From the NCBI RefSeq assembly GCF_019693445.1, contig NZ_JAHRBL010000003.1, positions 186,001 to 250,000 on the forward strand: a stretch of 64,000 nucleotides of DNA, in the 5' to 3' direction. The notes beneath the pieces are model-generated. The model was not told the origin of the DNA. It saw nothing but the letters and a program-made list of their open reading frames with translations, and ran no database searches. The stretch is from Deinococcus aquaedulcis. GTDB lineage: Bacteria; Deinococcota; Deinococci; Deinococcales; Deinococcaceae. Below are positions 63,160-64,000 of the stretch, in pieces. Numbering within the stretch: the first letter of the stretch is position 1; each line of letters begins with the position of its first letter. A program made the position numbers and the translations under genes.

Positions 63160-63984
63160 TCAGCCCGGAATGCGCAGCTTCTGCCCCGGCTGAATCAGGT
63201 CCGGGTTGCTGATGTTGTTGTAGTGGGCAATTTTCTTGTATTGCATCGCGTCACCGTAATATTTCTGGGCAATCTCCGAGAGGGAGTCGCCCGCCTTGAC
63301 GGTGTAGACGGTGTCGCCTGTGTCCTGGTCCTTTTCCTTGGCCAGCTGCTTGGCACCGGCCGCGACGCGCAGGCCGCTGATGTCCACGCCCGCCACGCCG
63401 TCCACCGCGCGCGCCAGCTTTTCTGCAAGGCGCTGCTCGTGGTCGTTGTCCACCACGCCGCGCAGGATGATGCTCTTGCCACTCTGCAGCACGTCAATAG
63501 GGTCATCGGCCAGTTCGCCGTTGCTCCGCAGCGCCTGATGCACGGCCTTGGCGATGCGGCTGTTGTCTTCCATGTCTGCGTCGTCATCCTGGCCGCCGCT
63601 CTGGGGCATGGGCTCCAGCGGCGCGGCCGGCGTGCCCGCGCGGGCGTTCATGTTGCCGGTGGTGGGGGCCAGGTCCGGCTGCAGTTCGGGCAGCGGGGCC
63701 TCGGCGGTCTGGGCCTGGGGGGCCGGGGCCGCAGCGGGGGCCGACTGGGGCTGGGGCGCGCTGGCCTGCTCGAAGGTCACGCCGCTCACGTCCACGGTTT
63801 TCACGCCGTTGATGCCGCCCGCCACCACCCGGATCAGGCCCAGGTAGCGGTCATGGGGCACCATCCCGCTCACCTTGACCTCGCCGCCGCGTTCCTGCAC
63901 CTGCAGACCCAGACCTTGCAGGCGAGGCTGCTCGTTCAGCGCGTCTTTCACGCGCTCCGCCGTGCTCTTTCCAAAAGGCCACAT
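63160..63984 (-). CDS. BON and LysM domain protein
   Basis: 274 residues. Two BON-like regions (RVKDALNEQPRLQGLGLQVQERGGEVKVSGMVPHDRYLGLIRVVAGGINGVKTVDVSGV and NSRIAKAVHQALRSNGELADDPIDVLQSGKSIILRGVVDNDHEQRLAEKLARAVDGVAGVDISGL) flank a Pro/Ala/Gln-rich linker; a C-terminal LysM domain (VYTVKAGDSLSEIAQKYYGDAMQYKKIAHYNNISNPDLIQPGQKLRIPG) would bind peptidoglycan. It has no signal peptide, like the LysM/BON protein of the ElyC/YgaU group (potassium-binding Kbp); that relation is likely. TACGCT ends seven bases before ATG 63984. Confidence 0.9.
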   Translation of the reverse strand: MWPFGKSTAERVKDALNEQPRLQGLGLQVQERGGEVKVSGMVPHDRYLGLIRVVAGGINGVKTVDVSGVTFEQASAPQPQSAPAAAPAPQAQTAEAPLPELQPDLAPTTGNMNARAGTPAAPLEPMPQSGGQDDDADMEDNSRIAKAVHQALRSNGELADDPIDVLQSGKSIILRGVVDNDHEQRLAEKLARAVDGVAGVDISGLRVAAGAKQLAKEKDQDTGDTVYTVKAGDSLSEIAQKYYGDAMQYKKIAHYNNISNPDLIQPGQKLRIPG

Positions 63985-64000
63985 GGGGGCCAGCGTACAC

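Overview
The window is chromosomal DNA of a Deinococcus-type bacterium. It is very GC-rich with strong G/C third positions. It encodes UvsE (UV damage endonuclease), a bacillithiol-transferase-like DinB/YfiT protein, long-form HPF, type 2 IPP isomerase and a DUF1999 protein. Many genes have a TANNNT box ending six or seven bases before an ATG or GTG with no ribosome binding site, the leaderless layout known from Deinococcus. No phage, plasmid, IS transposase, CRISPR array or rRNA operon is visible. It reads as core chromosome with short gene clusters, many secreted or lipid-anchored proteins, and several small dispersed intergenic repeats.

Layout. 1-4.5 kb: the end of an AMIN/phosphodiester-glycosidase protein, then minus-strand genes for a DnaQ-like exonuclease, a secreted protein, gluconokinase, UvsE and a coupled DUF2256 protein. 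4.5-10.2 kb: a GH16 glucanase lipoprotein, DAHP synthase (aroG) behind an aromatic-residue-rich leader peptide, a small unknown protein, and a TetR regulator divergent from a short-chain dehydrogenase. 10.2-19.9 kb: VanW and fasciclin proteins, era, a mazG/dinB/nudix operon, a phosphoribosyltransferase-like protein, a DUF4384 lipoprotein, ftsH and a phospholipase A2-like lipoprotein. 20-30 kb: mscS, plsX with an NYN gene, DUF309, thioredoxin, a serine hydrolase, DUF503 with a cysteine-less HMA protein, DUF1999, a ribokinase-like kinase, a deaminase and fadD. 30-44.8 kb: tsaD, a butyrate-kinase-like gene, hpf, a second TetR, a secreted nuclease facing an SMI1/KNR4 gene, ychF, mnmE, pspA, dxs and proA. 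44.8-55 kb: rapZ-yvcK, metG, a GNAT protein, an MFS exporter, ruvA, fni and initiator tRNA-fMet. 55-64 kb: membrane proteins, a CPBP protease, a sensor kinase/DUF4097/LuxR operon, a padR/membrane protein/lepB operon and a BON-LysM protein.

The strongest regulatory observation is at 8.0-8.15 kb. A 16-codon leader peptide, MSTRAPFFYWFGSHRA, lies upstream of DAHP synthase. Its codons run Phe-Phe-Tyr-Trp-Phe, and three complementary segments around and after its stop codon allow two mutually exclusive hairpins. This is the layout of ribosome-mediated attenuation responding to the aromatic amino acids made by the same pathway. The leader ORF itself appears to start without a 5' UTR. Other well-supported control sites are a TetR-type inverted repeat inside a consensus promoter spacer (9366-9394), tandem TATC/GATA operators before padR (63068-63095), and an ACTGAG/CTCAGT repeat at the fadD start site (28028-28045).

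Operons show tight translational coupling by ATGA or GTGA overlaps: DUF2256-uvsE, mazG-dinB (dinB-nudix overlap as TAATG), rapZ-yvcK, kinase-DUF4097-regulator, and padR-membrane protein-lepB. Function assignments rest on recognised motifs in the translated sequences. No database search was possible, so genus and family names are judgements from memory.
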